From positions 149,947 to 213,946 of the forward strand of contig JAFAFA010000105.1 in assembly GCA_023423695.1 (NCBI GenBank): a stretch of 64,000 nucleotides of DNA, in the 5' to 3' direction. A program made the translations under genes and the position numbers. Positions 43,237 through 51,856 of the stretch are shown piece after piece (within the stretch, counting starts at the first letter, position 1; every line of letters begins with the position of its first letter). This DNA comes from Pseudomonadota bacterium. Its GTDB lineage: Bacteria > Pseudomonadota > Alphaproteobacteria > Azospirillales > Azospirillaceae. The notes under the pieces are model-generated. The model saw only the letters and a program-made list of their open reading frames with translations. It made no database searches and was not told where the DNA came from.

Positions 43237-44427
43237 TCAAGTTTCCGAATCGACCGGCGCGTCCGACGGGCGCGGTTCTCCGGCAGGAACGATGCGGACG
43301 CGACGATCTATGACCGCAAGTCCGATCTTTCCGTGCTTCAGGGCAAGCGCATCATTGCCGAACAGCTCGCGCCGCCATCCGTGCATCGCCGGAATGTCTG
43401 CGGCGTCATCGGCGGCCAAAGCCTCCAACTCGGAAGACGAGGCCACCAGCTTCGCCGCGACATTGTTCTCGTCGCACTTCATCTTCAGCAGCACGCGCAG
43501 AAGCTCGACGATCGGTTGCAGGCCGGGCGGCGGCTCCTCGCGCGGTTCGACCCGCGGCAAGGCGCTGTCCGGAAGGTCCAACCCCGCCTGCACCGCGGCC
43601 AGCACGTCGGAGCCCTGCCGCCCCTCCGCGAAGCCGCGGCCCAACCCGCGGGTACGGGCGAGGTCGTCGACGGTGGTGGGGGCGTGGGCGGCGATCTCCA
43701 GCAGCGCCTCGTCGCGCAGCACGCGGGAGCGAGGCTGGTCGCGGCGCTGGGCCTCGCGCTCGCGCCATGCCGCCAGTTCCTTGAGGATCGCCATGAAGCG
43801 CGGCTTGTTGGTCCGCACCTTCAGCCGCAGGTACGAGCTTTCCGGATCGACCTGATAGGTCGCCGGATCGGTGAGGATCGCCATCTCCTCCTCCAGCCAG
43901 TGCGAGCGGCCGGAGCGGGCGAGGCGGCGCTTCAGCTTCTCATAGGCTGGGCGCAGGTGGATGACGTCGGACAGGGCGTAGGTCAGCTGCCGCTCGGTCA
44001 GCGGGCGGTGGGACCAATCGGTGAAGCGGCTGGACTTGTCGATGCGGGCGCCGGCCAGCTTGGTCACCAGCGTCTCGTAGCCGACGCTCTCGCCGAAGCC
44101 GCAGACCATCGCCGCGACCTGGGTGTCGAACAGCGGATGCGGGATCTGGCCGGACAGGTGCCAGAAGATCTCCACGTCCTGGCGGGCGGCGTGAAATACC
44201 TTCAGAACCGACGGGTCGCTCATCAGCGCGAACAGCGGCGCAAGGTCGATGCCCTCGGCCAGCGGGTCGATGGCGACCGCGCCGTCGGGTCCGCCGACCT
44301 GCACGAGGCACAGTTGCGGCCAATAGGTCTTTTCCCGCAGGAACTCGGTGTCGACCGTGATGTACTCGGCCCCTGCCAGCGACTGACAGAAGGCCTGAAG
44401 GGCGTCGGTTGTCGTGATGAGCGTCAT
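43237..44427 (-). CDS. rnd: Ribonuclease D
   Basis: This 396-residue 3'-5' exoribonuclease trims tRNA 3' ends. The DEDDy exonuclease domain has Asp26/Glu28 in YITVDTEFLRE, the second Asp in HAARQDVEIFW, and the Tyr-Asp motif TYALSDVIHL. A first HRDC domain is near residues 205-285 and a second helical HRDC-like region follows. ATG 44427 begins MTLITTTDALQ; a start five codons upstream is less typical. It is divergent from aspS. Confidence 0.93.
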   Translation of the reverse strand: MTLITTTDALQAFCQSLAGAEYITVDTEFLREKTYWPQLCLVQVGGPDGAVAIDPLAEGIDLAPLFALMSDPSVLKVFHAARQDVEIFWHLSGQIPHPLFDTQVAAMVCGFGESVGYETLVTKLAGARIDKSSRFTDWSHRPLTERQLTYALSDVIHLRPAYEKLKRRLARSGRSHWLEEEMAILTDPATYQVDPESSYLRLKVRTNKPRFMAILKELAAWREREAQRRDQPRSRVLRDEALLEIAAHAPTTVDDLARTRGLGRGFAEGRQGSDVLAAVQAGLDLPDSALPRVEPREEPPPGLQPIVELLRVLLKMKCDENNVAAKLVASSSELEALAADDAADIPAMHGWRRELFGNDALALKHGKIGLAVIDRRVRIVPAGEPRPSDAPVDSET

Positions 44428-44792
44428 GGTTGCTTCATACACGAGCGAACGGGTGCTTGAAAGTCCGCCGAAGCGCCGGGACGCCGCATGCTGAAAAAGG
44501 AGAGCGGGGGCGGCAGGGCAGGGGGCGCCGCGGGCGGATTTTCCTCCCGCGCTTATTGCCGCGCGGCAGCGGTGTTAAACTGCGGCCGGCTTGGCGGTGT
44601 GGCGGTCGGGAAGCGGATGTTGAACAGGTGAACAGGGCGTCGAAAAGCGTTCCACGGCGTTTCAAACGTTCCATTTCGACCGCCGCGGACGCACGCTCCA
44701 CCCTATCGCGGCTTGACTTTCGCGCGCGTCCGGTGTGGTGTGTCGGACCGCTTTTTCCGCCGGAATCCGACCTTTTCAAGGTGTTTCGACCC
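44428..44792. other. Divergent promoter region of rnd and aspS
   Basis: I see no gene. On the plus strand TTGACT (44713-44718) with a 17-bp spacer to TGGTGT is a weak promoter candidate about 50 bp before aspS. The repeated GCGTTCCA/GCGTTTCA/ACGTTCCA words near 44645-44672 are unexplained. Confidence 0.4.
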
Positions 44793-46619
44793 ATGCACCC
44801 CTACCGCACGCACACCTGCGGCCAGCTTCGTGAAGAGAATGCCGGCGAGACCGTCCGCCTGTCGGGCTGGATGAACCGGAAGCGCGACCATGGACAGCTG
44901 CTGTTCATCGACCTGCGCGACCATTACGGCCTGACGCAGTGCGTGGTCGATACCTCCAACCCGGCCTTCGAGGTCGCGAACCGGCTGAAGCTGGAATCGG
45001 TCATCACAGTCACCGGCAAGGTGGTGAAGCGTACGGCCGAGACCATCAACGACAAGCTGCCCACCGGCCGCATCGAGCTGCAGATCGCCGAACTCACCGT
45101 CGAGGGCGAGGCTGAGCAGATCCCGCTGCAGGTCAACCAGGACACGGATGCCGGCGAGGACGTGCGCCTGCGCTACCGCTTCCTCGACCTGCGCCGCGAG
45201 CGCATCCACGAGAACATCATGCTGCGTTCGCGCGTGATCGCCTCGGCGCGCCGCCGCATGATCGATCAGGGCTTCACCGAGTTCCAGACGCCGATCCTCA
45301 CCGCCTCCTCGCCGGAGGGTGCGCGCGACTATCTGGTGCCCAGCCGCAACCATCCCGGCAAGTTCTACGCCCTGCCGCAGGCTCCGCAGCAGTTCAAGCA
45401 GCTGCTGATGGTCGCCGGTTTCGACCGCTATTTCCAGATCGCCCCCTGCTTCCGCGACGAGGATGCCCGTGCCGACCGCAGCCCGGGCGAGTTCTACCAG
45501 CTCGATTTCGAGATGTCCTTCGTCACCCAGGAAGACGTCTTCGCCGCCATCGAGCCGGTGCTGCACGGCCTCTTCGACGAGTTCGGCGGCTTCCGCCGCG
45601 ACTCGAAGCCGGCCATCGACGGCCTGCCGTTCCGCCGCATCTCCTTCGCCGAGTCGATGCTGAAGTACGGCAACGACAAGCCGGACCTGCGCAACCCGCT
45701 GGTCATCACCGACGTGACCGAGGTGTTCAAGCGCGACGACGTGGAATTCCGCGCCTTCAAGCAGACGCTGGAAAAGGGCGGCGTCGTCCGCGCCATCCGC
45801 GCGCCGAAGGTCTCCGACCGTCCGCGCAGCTTCTTCGACAAGCTGAACGACTGGGCCCGCGGTCTGGGTGCTCCCGGCCTCGGCTACATCGTCATGGAAG
45901 CCGGCGGCGGCAAGGGACCGATCGCCAAGTTCGTGCCGGAGGCGGCCCAGGCCCAGCTGCGCGAACTGGCCGGCCTCGAGGACGGCGACGCGATCTTCTT
46001 CGTCTGCGACCAGCCGGGCCCGGCGGCAAAGCTGGCCGGCTTCGCCCGCACCCGCATCGGCGAAGAACTGGACCTGATCGAGAAGAACGCCTTCCGCTTC
46101 TGCTGGATTGTCGACTTCCCGATGTACGAACTGGACGAGGAGACCAACAAGGTCATCTTCAGCCACAACCCGTTCTCCATGCCCCAGGGAGGCCTGAAGG
46201 CCCTGGAGACGATGAACCCGCTCGACATCAAGGCCTACCAGTACGACATCGTCTGCAATGGTGTGGAGCTGTCGTCCGGCGCCATCCGCAACCATCTGCC
46301 GGAAGTGATGTACAAGGCCTTCGAGATCGCCGGCTATCCGCCGGAGGAGCTGGAAGCCCGATTCGGCGGCATGCTGAGCGCGTTCAAGCTGGGCGCCCCG
46401 CCGCACGGCGGCTCGGCCCCGGGCATCGACCGCATCGTCATGCTGCTGGCCGACGAGCCGAACATCCGCGAGGTCATCGCCTTCCCGCTGAACCAGCGTG
46501 CGGAAGACCTGCTGATGCAGGCCCCGGCGCCGGTCGACACCGCCCGCCTGCGGGAGCTGCACCTGAAGCTCGACCTGCCCAAGCCGAAGGTCGCGGCCCC
46601 GGCGGCGCCGCAAGCGTAA
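44793..46619 (+). CDS. aspS: Aspartyl-tRNA synthetase
   Basis: This 608-residue class II synthetase starts at ATG 44793 (MHPYRTHTCGQL). The N-terminal OB-fold anticodon domain covers about 1-105. Catalytic motif 2 region is FRDEDARADRSPGEFYQLD, a bacterial GAD insert domain lies at about 290-410, and motif 3 is GGSAPGIDRIVML. It charges tRNA-Asp. Many alphaproteobacterial AspRS enzymes are non-discriminating and also charge tRNA-Asn for GatCAB; this cannot be decided by eye. A strong terminator follows. Confidence 0.95.
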   Translation: MHPYRTHTCGQLREENAGETVRLSGWMNRKRDHGQLLFIDLRDHYGLTQCVVDTSNPAFEVANRLKLESVITVTGKVVKRTAETINDKLPTGRIELQIAELTVEGEAEQIPLQVNQDTDAGEDVRLRYRFLDLRRERIHENIMLRSRVIASARRRMIDQGFTEFQTPILTASSPEGARDYLVPSRNHPGKFYALPQAPQQFKQLLMVAGFDRYFQIAPCFRDEDARADRSPGEFYQLDFEMSFVTQEDVFAAIEPVLHGLFDEFGGFRRDSKPAIDGLPFRRISFAESMLKYGNDKPDLRNPLVITDVTEVFKRDDVEFRAFKQTLEKGGVVRAIRAPKVSDRPRSFFDKLNDWARGLGAPGLGYIVMEAGGGKGPIAKFVPEAAQAQLRELAGLEDGDAIFFVCDQPGPAAKLAGFARTRIGEELDLIEKNAFRFCWIVDFPMYELDEETNKVIFSHNPFSMPQGGLKALETMNPLDIKAYQYDIVCNGVELSSGAIRNHLPEVMYKAFEIAGYPPEELEARFGGMLSAFKLGAPPHGGSAPGIDRIVMLLADEPNIREVIAFPLNQRAEDLLMQAPAPVDTARLRELHLKLDLPKPKVAAPAAPQA

Positions 46620-46640
46620 GGGCACATCCACCGCGATAAG

Positions 46641-46675
46641 AAGGGCCGCGCTTTCGGGCGCGGCCCTTTTTTTTT
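46641..46675 (+). terminator. Rho-independent terminator of aspS
   Basis: AAGGGCCGCGC and GCGCGGCCCTT form an 11-bp stem around a short loop, followed by T9. The T-run touches the stop codon of the convergent EcsC-family gene. Confidence 0.9.
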
Positions 46676-47457
46676 CAAGGAAGGAGCTTTGTCTTTCCAG
46701 TCACTTTCTTGGCATTAACATTCTTGATTGCTTCAATGAAGCTCTGCTGAGTTGCTTCCCGACCGAACTCCGCTTCAACAGGCTTTAGTGTAAACATCAC
46801 GCCGGCCATCGACTGATAGAAGGACATGTACGTCACATTGAGTCCGGCTCCTGCCACGGCTCCGACGATTGGCACCGATTGAGCAACGATCTTAGGGGAG
46901 AGCGTTACTGCAAAGCGGCTGGCGATGGTCGTAATCATTTCCGCAAGTCGAGGCGCAGCAATATTCACACCGACTCGCGAGGCCAAGAACAGAGCGTCAA
47001 CTTCGTCGTCGTCGTCCAGTGGGCCACCCATCGCAAACACCTGCAAACAAGCCATTTGCGTAGCCGGGTCCTTCAAGTCCGCACCCTTGGAGCGAGCCAC
47101 GTCGGCAATGGACCGAAGAATCGCTGTTGTGGTCACAGGTAATTCAGCAAGGATACCGGGAGCTCCGAAAAAACCGCCTGCCGCACCGGTGGCCGCTCCC
47201 AGCAGCTTGTAAAGCCCCGTCGATGCTTCCTTACCCGCTTCCTCATCCATGTTCAGGATTGCGACCTCGAATGCACGTTCCAGCGCCGAACGAAGCGCTT
47301 CGTGCAGCGAACCACGGATCGCTTCGGGCAGGAGATCCATCGCACCGTCGACAGTACTTCCCAACTTCGCCACCGCGGACATCAGGATGCCTTGCGCCGC
47401 CACATATTGTTCTGCGGCCTCGTTCACCACGGACAAAGCTCTCGGATCCAAGCTCAT
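46675..47457 (-). CDS. EcsC-family protein
   Basis: This 260-residue protein resembles the EcsC family from early in the sequence (DPRALSVVNEAAEQYV) through a glycine-rich amphipathic middle (LLGAATGAAGGFFGAPG) and a second one (IVGAVAGAGLN). EcsC proteins are poorly characterised and sometimes linked to transport or secretion genes. Base composition is visibly lower in GC and codon use more relaxed than in the neighbours. No clear ribosome site precedes the ATG. It sits alone, opposite in strand, between aspS and the rpsB operon, all of which suggests later acquisition. Confidence 0.8.
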   Translation of the reverse strand: MSLDPRALSVVNEAAEQYVAAQGILMSAVAKLGSTVDGAMDLLPEAIRGSLHEALRSALERAFEVAILNMDEEAGKEASTGLYKLLGAATGAAGGFFGAPGILAELPVTTTAILRSIADVARSKGADLKDPATQMACLQVFAMGGPLDDDDEVDALFLASRVGVNIAAPRLAEMITTIASRFAVTLSPKIVAQSVPIVGAVAGAGLNVTYMSFYQSMAGVMFTLKPVEAEFGREATQQSFIEAIKNVNAKKVTGKTKLLP

Positions 47458-47693
47458 TTGTTTAATCCACTAAAATAAGAATGACGCTCACACGGTACGC
47501 CAAAAATTTGCAATCGATCAACGTGATATCATTTTTTGAGATGCCTCGAGTTCCGCCGGTTGCCGTTGTGAGGTCGAACCGGCGGCCACGGTTCCGGGTT
47601 CGCGCTCAAGCCTTAACATACGTTGCTGCCGTTCCGCCGGCGGCTGGGGCGACCGCACGCATGACAAAAAGGCTATTCCCGGCCGCGTGGCTG

Positions 47694-47722
47694 TTGCCAA
47701 AGTGATGCAAGAGAGCTATGTA
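47694..47722 (+). promoter_or_regulatory. Sigma-70 promoter of rpsB
   Basis: TTGCCA, 17-bp spacer, TATGTA, giving a predicted start near 47729 and a leader of about 135 nt, long enough for autoregulation by S2. Confidence 0.6.
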
Positions 47723-47842
47723 AGCGCCGTCGTCAAAACCTCACGCGGGCTGGCGGACCCTCGGTTTTACCCCGATGGCCCGATCCGGTGTCGTGGGCCA
47801 TGGTTTCCATGCGCTCTCGACAATGCCCGCGGCGGAGCAACC

Positions 47843-47861
47843 GGAAAAAGGGATTTTTTCC
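47843..47861 (+). promoter_or_regulatory. Hairpin presenting the rpsB ribosome-binding site
   Basis: GGAAAAA and TTTTTCC form a 7-bp stem whose loop is GGGAT, so the Shine-Dalgarno AGGGA is at the loop, 3 bp before the ATG at 47864. It is a candidate site for translational control. Confidence 0.4.
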
Positions 47862-47863
47862 AC

Positions 47864-48643
47864 ATGACCATGCCCACCTTCACCATGCGCCAGCTGCTGG
47901 AAGCCGGTGTCCACTTCGGCCACCACACCCGCCGCTGGAACCCGAAGATGAACCAGTACATCTTCGGCGTCCGCAACGGCGTGCACATCATCGATCTCGA
48001 GCAGACCGTCCCGATGCTGCACCGCGCCCTGCAGGCCGTGCGTGACGTCGTCGCCGGCGGCGGCCGCGTCCTGTTCGTCGGCACCAAGCGCCAGGCGCAG
48101 GAGCGCATCGCCGAGGCTGCGGCCAAGTGCGGCCAGTACTACGTCAACCACCGCTGGCTCGGCGGCATGCTGACCAACTGGAAGACCATCTCCCAGTCGA
48201 TCAAGCGCCTGCGCGAGATGGAAGAGCGTCTGGGCGGCGACACCTCGGGCCTGACCAAGCGCGAAATCCTGGAGCTGACCCGCGAGCGCGACAAGCTGGA
48301 GCGCGCGCTGGGCGGCATCAAGGAGATGGGCGGCCTGCCGGACGTCATCTTCATCATCGACACCAACAAGGAGTCGATCGCGGTCAAGGAAGCCAACAAG
48401 CTGGGCATCCCGGTCATCGCGGTCCTCGACAGCAACTCCGATCCGGACGGCGTGGCCTTCCCGATCCCCGGCAACGACGACGCGCTGCGCGCCATCGAGC
48501 TGTACTGCGACCTGACGGTCGGCGCCGTGCTTGACGGCCTGCAGGCCGAGATGAGCGCCGCCGGCATCGACGTCGGCGCCGCCGAGGACGCCCCGGCCGA
48601 GCAGCTGCCGGAGGAAGAGACCGCCGAGACCGCCCAGGCCTGA
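47864..48643 (+). CDS. rpsB: 30S ribosomal protein S2
   Basis: The 259-residue S2 has the usual MRQLLEAGVHFGHHTRRWNP start, a central VLFVGTKRQAQE, NHRWLGGMLTNWKT and DVIFIIDTNKES, and an acidic C-terminal tail. The second ATG (47870, MPTFTMRQ) is an alternative start. It begins the supercluster rpsB-tsf-pyrH-frr-uppS-cdsA-dxr-rseP-bamA. S2 represses its own operon in E. coli by binding the leader. A perfect terminator hairpin separates it from tsf. Confidence 0.96.
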   Translation: MTMPTFTMRQLLEAGVHFGHHTRRWNPKMNQYIFGVRNGVHIIDLEQTVPMLHRALQAVRDVVAGGGRVLFVGTKRQAQERIAEAAAKCGQYYVNHRWLGGMLTNWKTISQSIKRLREMEERLGGDTSGLTKREILELTRERDKLERALGGIKEMGGLPDVIFIIDTNKESIAVKEANKLGIPVIAVLDSNSDPDGVAFPIPGNDDALRAIELYCDLTVGAVLDGLQAEMSAAGIDVGAAEDAPAEQLPEEETAETAQA

Positions 48644-48658
48644 CCCTGACGGTTGAAG

Positions 48659-48699
48659 GGCAGCCGGGCCTTATGACCTATGGCCCGGCTGCCTTTTTT
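48659..48699 (+). terminator. Terminator/attenuator between rpsB and tsf
   Basis: GGCAGCCGGGCC and GGCCCGGCTGCC form a perfect 12-bp stem with an 11-nt loop, followed by T6. Part of the tail is duplicated just downstream (a second GGGCTGCCTTTTT). Partial read-through would set the S2 to EF-Ts ratio. Confidence 0.85.
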
Positions 48700-48792
48700 A
48701 TGGGCTGCCTTTTTGATGGGTTGCCACCCGTTTTGACTTTGTGACTCAATCCGATCCGCCTGCCGGATCGCTTGGAAGGAAGAGGGCGCAAC

Positions 48793-49725
48793 ATGGCCGA
48801 GATTACCGCCTCGCTCGTCAAGGAACTGCGCGAGAAGACCGGCGCGGGCATGATGGATTGCAAGAAGGCGCTGAACGAGACGCAGGGCGACCTCGAGGGC
48901 GCCGTCGACTGGCTGCGCAAGAAGGGCCTCGCCGCCGCCGCCAAGAAGTCGGGCCGCGTCGCCGCGGAGGGTCTGGTCGCCGTCGCCACCGCCGGCACCA
49001 AGGGTGCCGTCGTCGAGGTGAACGCCGAGACCGACTTCGTCGCCCGCAACGACAAGTTCCAGGCTTTCGCCGCCAAGGCCGCCGAGCTGGCCCTGACGAG
49101 CGCCGGCGATGTCGAGGCCCTGAAGGCCGCGACCTACCCGGGCACCTCGCACACCGCCCAGGACGAGCTGACCAGCCTGATCGCCACCGTTGGCGAGAAC
49201 ATGAACCTGCGCCGCGCCGTCACCCTGTCGGTCTCCGCCGGCGTGGTCGTCAGCTACGTCCACTCGGCCATCGCGCCGGGCCTGGGCAAGATCGGCGTTC
49301 TGGTCGCCCTGGAGTCGACCGGCGACACCGCCAAGCTGGCCGATCTCGGCAAGCAGATCGCCATGCACATCGCCGCCGCCCGTCCGGACGCGCTGGACAT
49401 CGCCGATGTCGACAGCTCGTCGCTGGAGCGTGAGCGCAACGTGCTGGCCGAGCAGGCCCGCGCTTCGGGCAAGCCGGAGAACATCATCGAGAAGATGGTC
49501 GAAGGCCGCGTCCGCAAGTACTACGAGGAAGTCTGCCTGCTGGAGCAGACCTACGTGATCGACGGCGAGACCAAGGTCCGCAAGGTGGTGGAGAACGCCG
49601 CCAAGGACATCGGCGCTCCGGTCAAGGTCACGGCCTTCACCCGCTTCGCGCTGGGCGAGGGCATCGAGAAGGCCCAGTCGGACTTCGCCGCCGAAGTCGC
49701 CGCCGCCGCCGGCGGTCAGGGCTGA
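48793..49725 (+). CDS. tsf: Elongation factor Ts
   Basis: This 310-residue guanine nucleotide exchange factor for EF-Tu starts at ATG 48793, after GGAAGGAAGAGGG. The UBA-like N-terminal domain is ITASLVKELREKTGAGMMDCK, and the core contact TDFVARND follows near residue 80. The C-terminal coiled coil and second dimerisation domain are complete (VEGRVRKYYEEVCLLEQ). It lies 150 bp after rpsB with the intervening terminator. Confidence 0.96.
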   Translation: MAEITASLVKELREKTGAGMMDCKKALNETQGDLEGAVDWLRKKGLAAAAKKSGRVAAEGLVAVATAGTKGAVVEVNAETDFVARNDKFQAFAAKAAELALTSAGDVEALKAATYPGTSHTAQDELTSLIATVGENMNLRRAVTLSVSAGVVVSYVHSAIAPGLGKIGVLVALESTGDTAKLADLGKQIAMHIAAARPDALDIADVDSSSLERERNVLAEQARASGKPENIIEKMVEGRVRKYYEEVCLLEQTYVIDGETKVRKVVENAAKDIGAPVKVTAFTRFALGEGIEKAQSDFAAEVAAAAGGQG

Positions 49726-49791
49726 GACCGGTAAGGTCGAACGCCTAGGTCCGTACGCCGCATTCCGAAACAGCAAGGGAGCGTTCCCCCC

Positions 49792-50547
49792 ATGGCCGAA
49801 ACCACCGGGACCACCGCGCCGACAGAGGGCGTCCGCTACAAGCGCGTCCTCCTCAAGGTGTCGGGCGAGGCGCTGATGGGTCAGCGCGACTATGGTCTGG
49901 ACCCGGAGATGGTGAACCGCATCGCCAGCGAGGTGAAGGCGGTCATCGCGCTCGGCGTCCAGGTCAGTCTGGTCATCGGCGGGGGGAACATCTTCCGGGG
50001 TGTCAAGGGTGCGGCGAGCGGCATGGAGCGTGCCTCGGCCGACTACATCGGCATGCTCGCCACCGTGATGAATGCGCTCTCGATGCAGAGCGCTCTCGAA
50101 CGGATGGGCGTGAGCACCCGCGTGCAGTCGGCCATTCCCATGTCGACGGTCTGCGAGCCCTATATCCGGCGCCGCGCCGTCCGCCACATGGAAAAGGGCC
50201 GGGTGGTTATCTTCGCCGCCGGGACCGGCAATCCCTTCTTTACGACCGACACCGCCGCGGCGCTGCGCGCCTCGGAAATGGGTTGCGACGGCCTGCTGAA
50301 GGGCACGCAGGTCGACGGCGTCTATACCGCCGATCCGAAGAAGGATCCGTCGGCCCAGCATTACGAACGCCTCACCTACATGGATGTCCTGACCAAGGAA
50401 CTGCAGGTGATGGACGCTTCGGCGATCGCGCTGTCGCGCGAGAACCACATTCCCATTCTGGTTTTCTCGATCCACACGCCCGGCGCCTTCGCCGAAGTGA
50501 TGCAGGGGCGTGGCAAGCACACCATCATAACGGAAGAAAGGGAGTAG
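49792..50547 (+). CDS. pyrH: Uridylate kinase
   Basis: This 251-residue amino-acid-kinase-family enzyme phosphorylates UMP to UDP. Motifs seen are LLKVSGEALMG near residue 20, the glycine loop IGGGNIFRG, and TGNPFFTTDTAAALRA with the following ATP site KGTQVDGVYTADPKK. AAGGGAGCG precedes ATG 49792. It is spaced 66 bp from tsf and 4 bp from frr. Confidence 0.96.
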   Translation: MAETTGTTAPTEGVRYKRVLLKVSGEALMGQRDYGLDPEMVNRIASEVKAVIALGVQVSLVIGGGNIFRGVKGAASGMERASADYIGMLATVMNALSMQSALERMGVSTRVQSAIPMSTVCEPYIRRRAVRHMEKGRVVIFAAGTGNPFFTTDTAAALRASEMGCDGLLKGTQVDGVYTADPKKDPSAQHYERLTYMDVLTKELQVMDASAIALSRENHIPILVFSIHTPGAFAEVMQGRGKHTIITEERE

Positions 50548-50551
50548 GCCC

Positions 50552-51109
50552 GTGGCTGCGCCCGACCTATCGGATCTGAAGCGCCGCATGGAAGGCGCGC
50601 TCGACTCATTTCGCAAGGAACTGGGCGGTCTGCGCACCGGCCGCGCCTCGTCCAGCCTACTCGAACCGGTGATGGTGGAGGCCTACGGCAGCCGCATGCA
50701 CCTGCGGGAGGTCGCGACGGTGTCCGTTCCGGAACCGCGCCTGATCTCGGTGCAGGTGTGGGACCGCGGCATGACCAAGGCGGTCGAGAAGGCCATCCGC
50801 GACAGCGGCCTGGGCCTGAACCCGCAGGCCGAAGGTCAGGTCATCCGCGTGCCGCTGCCCGACCTGACGCAGGAGCGCCGCGCCGAACTGGCGAAGGTCG
50901 CCCACAAATACGCCGAACAGTGCCGCGTCGCCGTCCGCAACATCCGTCGCGACGGCATGGACGGCCTGAAGAAGGCCGAAAAGGCCAGCGAGATCACTCA
51001 GGACGAGCACAAGGTCCAGGCGGACAAGGTGCAGGTGCTGACCGATCAGCACATCAAGCTGGTCGACGACACGCTTGCGCAAAAAGAAAAGGAAATCATG
51101 CAGGTCTGA
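50552..51109 (+). CDS. frr: Ribosome recycling factor
   Basis: This 185-residue two-domain protein splits post-termination ribosomes together with EF-G. Signature stretches are LGGLRTGRASSSLLEPV and VRNIRRDGMDGLKKAEK. The helical tail (QVLTDQHIKLVDDTLAQKEK) is complete. GTG 50552 follows GGGAG by 7 nt. Only 4 bp separate it from pyrH and 6 bp from uppS, so co-transcription is very likely. Confidence 0.96.
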   Translation: MAAPDLSDLKRRMEGALDSFRKELGGLRTGRASSSLLEPVMVEAYGSRMHLREVATVSVPEPRLISVQVWDRGMTKAVEKAIRDSGLGLNPQAEGQVIRVPLPDLTQERRAELAKVAHKYAEQCRVAVRNIRRDGMDGLKKAEKASEITQDEHKVQADKVQVLTDQHIKLVDDTLAQKEKEIMQV

Positions 51110-51115
51110 TCCGGA

Positions 51116-51856
51116 ATGCGCGACGCGGACGACAACCGGTCCAACACGGCCCCAGGGCATGTCGCCATCATCATGGATGGCAACGGGCGCTGGGCCAAGG
51201 CGCGCGGCTTGCCGCGCACCGCCGGTCACAAGAAGGGCGTGGACGCCGTCCGCCGCACCGTGGAAGCGGCGCGCGAACTTGGCATCGGCACTCTGACGAT
51301 CTTCAGCTTCTCTTCGGAGAACTGGCGCCGGCCGGAAGAGGAGATCAGCGACCTGATGGGTCTGCTGCGCTTCTATCTGCGCAGCGAGGTCGCCGAACTG
51401 CACCGGGCTGGCATCCGCCTGCGGGTGATCGGCGACCGCAACCGCCTGTCGGACGACATCAACCGTCTGATCGACAATGCCGAGGGTCTGACCCGCGACA
51501 ACCGGGTGATGACGCTGGTCGTCGCTCTCAGCTACGGCTCGCGGCTGGAGATCGTCCATGCGGCGCGCCGGCTGGCCGAAGACGTCGTGGCGGGGCGTCT
51601 GTCGCCCGACGCCATCGACGAGGACGCGCTGTCGGCCCGGCTGTACACCGCCGACATTCCCGATCCAGACCTGATCATCCGTACCAGCGGCGAAAAGCGG
51701 ATCAGCAATTTCCTGCTGTGGCAGGCGGCCTATGCCGAGCTGGTCTTCGTGAACACCCTCTGGCCCGATTTCACCAAGCGTGATCTGGAGGCGGCGATTG
51801 AAGAGTTCCACCGACGGGAACGCCGCTTCGGCGCCACCACCGCCGGGTCCCGCTGA
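51116..51856 (+). CDS. uppS: Undecaprenyl diphosphate synthase
   Basis: This 246-residue cis-prenyltransferase makes C55 undecaprenyl diphosphate, the lipid carrier for peptidoglycan and polysaccharide precursors. The catalytic Asp is in IIMDGNGRWAKARGL; TIFSFSSENWRRP and LIIRTSGEKRISNFLLWQ carry the other conserved residues. The 3' end overlaps cdsA by 59 bp. It supplies one of the carriers used by the envelope genes downstream in the cluster. Confidence 0.96.
   Translation: MRDADDNRSNTAPGHVAIIMDGNGRWAKARGLPRTAGHKKGVDAVRRTVEAARELGIGTLTIFSFSSENWRRPEEEISDLMGLLRFYLRSEVAELHRAGIRLRVIGDRNRLSDDINRLIDNAEGLTRDNRVMTLVVALSYGSRLEIVHAARRLAEDVVAGRLSPDAIDEDALSARLYTADIPDPDLIIRTSGEKRISNFLLWQAAYAELVFVNTLWPDFTKRDLEAAIEEFHRRERRFGATTAGSR

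Larger units (their letters stand above)
47458..47863. other. Intergenic region upstream of rpsB and the EcsC gene
   Basis: No gene is convincing. It holds the rpsB promoter (47694-47722), a leader of about 135 nt, and a hairpin presenting the rpsB ribosome site. The 47460-47550 part is AT-rich like the EcsC gene. Confidence 0.55.

Noticed and set aside
42908..43855. 315-codon plus frame between the EAL-like gene and rnd
   Set aside because: It runs antisense into ribonuclease D and is Arg/Ser-rich with no domain.
44703..46631. 642-codon minus frame opposite aspS
   Set aside because: Antisense to a full, motif-complete aspartyl-tRNA synthetase; no recognisable protein features.
48139..50637. 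832-codon minus frame opposite rpsB, tsf and pyrH
   Set aside because: It runs antisense through three highly conserved genes and shows no domain.
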